From contig DOUU01000119.1 of NCBI GenBank assembly GCA_003520425.1, positions 580-10,088 of the forward strand: a stretch of 9,509 nucleotides of DNA, read 5' to 3'. The notes beneath the pieces are model-generated. The model saw only the letters and a list, made by a program, of their open reading frames with translations. It searched no databases and was not told where the DNA came from. The translations under genes were made by a program, and so were the position numbers. This document shows positions 9,474-9,509 of this stretch, piece by piece. Position 1 is the first letter of the stretch, and every line of letters starts with the position of its first letter. Source of the DNA: Deltaproteobacteria bacterium. Its GTDB lineage: Bacteria; Myxococcota_A; UBA9160.

Positions 9474-9500
9474 GTATAAGGCTTTCGCGAGAGCCTATAC
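9474..9500 (+). other. Inverted repeat just downstream of the rightward promoter
   Basis: GTATA (9474-9478) and GGCT (9480-9483), with one bulged A at 9479, pair with AGCCTATAC (9492-9500), giving a 9-bp stem around an 8-base loop. If the promoter at 9430-9458 is used, transcription would begin around 9465, so the stem would lie in the first 40 bases of the transcript. It could be an RNA leader structure, an operator for a dimeric regulator, or the start of a structured RNA. No T-run follows within the window, so it is not a clear terminator. Confidence 0.35.
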
Positions 9501-9509
9501 TCCTCGCTG

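Larger units (their letters stand above)
9041..9509. other. Upstream region of glgC without a convincing gene
   Basis: No frame in either direction shows a recognisable protein. The open frames here are extensions of, or overlaps with, glgC shadows and have arginine-rich or low-complexity translations. The region must hold the promoter of the leftward glgC-eno unit. A TAGAAT (minus strand, 9134-9129) is a possible -10 but lacks a recognisable -35. A TACAAT at 9266-9271 reads as a possible rightward -10, also without a good -35. The best signals are the rightward promoter and hairpin at 9430-9500, listed separately. Composition is lower in GC than the left half of the window. Confidence 0.5.

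Overview
The window reads as a stretch of chromosome from a GC-rich, probably uncultured Gram-negative soil or sediment bacterium. The enolase and GlgC look broadly like those of Acidobacteriota and neighbouring phyla, but this is an impression from memory and the phylum is not settled. All seven protein genes I can support lie on the minus strand, so transcription runs from right to left. There is no rRNA, tRNA, CRISPR array, insertion sequence or phage gene that I can recognise.

Right block (about 6468-9040), in transcription order: glgC (ADP-glucose pyrophosphorylase), then eno (enolase) 26 bases later with its own Shine-Dalgarno site. This is central carbon metabolism: commitment of glucose-1-phosphate to glycogen and the penultimate step of glycolysis. 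The bases upstream of glgC (9041-9509) hold no convincing gene. Near the window edge they do carry a good sigma-70-like promoter pointing the other way, followed by a hairpin.

Left block (1-6382) is visibly richer in GC. It holds a 682-residue multi-span membrane protein with C-terminal TPR repeats (TMTC/GT-C glycosyltransferase-like), then a two-gene unit. That unit is an aldolase of the DapA/N-acetylneuraminate lyase family, overlapping by 4 bases a fusion of a PfkB sugar kinase with a KdsD-like sugar-phosphate isomerase. After these come a PAT/bar-type GNAT acetyltransferase and the first 190 residues of a second TMTC/GT-C-like membrane protein that runs off the left edge.

The most unusual item is the kinase-isomerase fusion coupled to a class I pyruvate-type aldolase: isomerase, kinase and aldolase chemistry in two co-translated genes. 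The set could break down or build an unusual sugar or keto-deoxy sugar acid. The two flanking GT-C/TPR membrane proteins raise the possibility that the sugar feeds surface or protein glycosylation, but that link rests only on proximity. The GC shift between eno and the first GT-C gene suggests the left block has a different history from the eno-glgC block.
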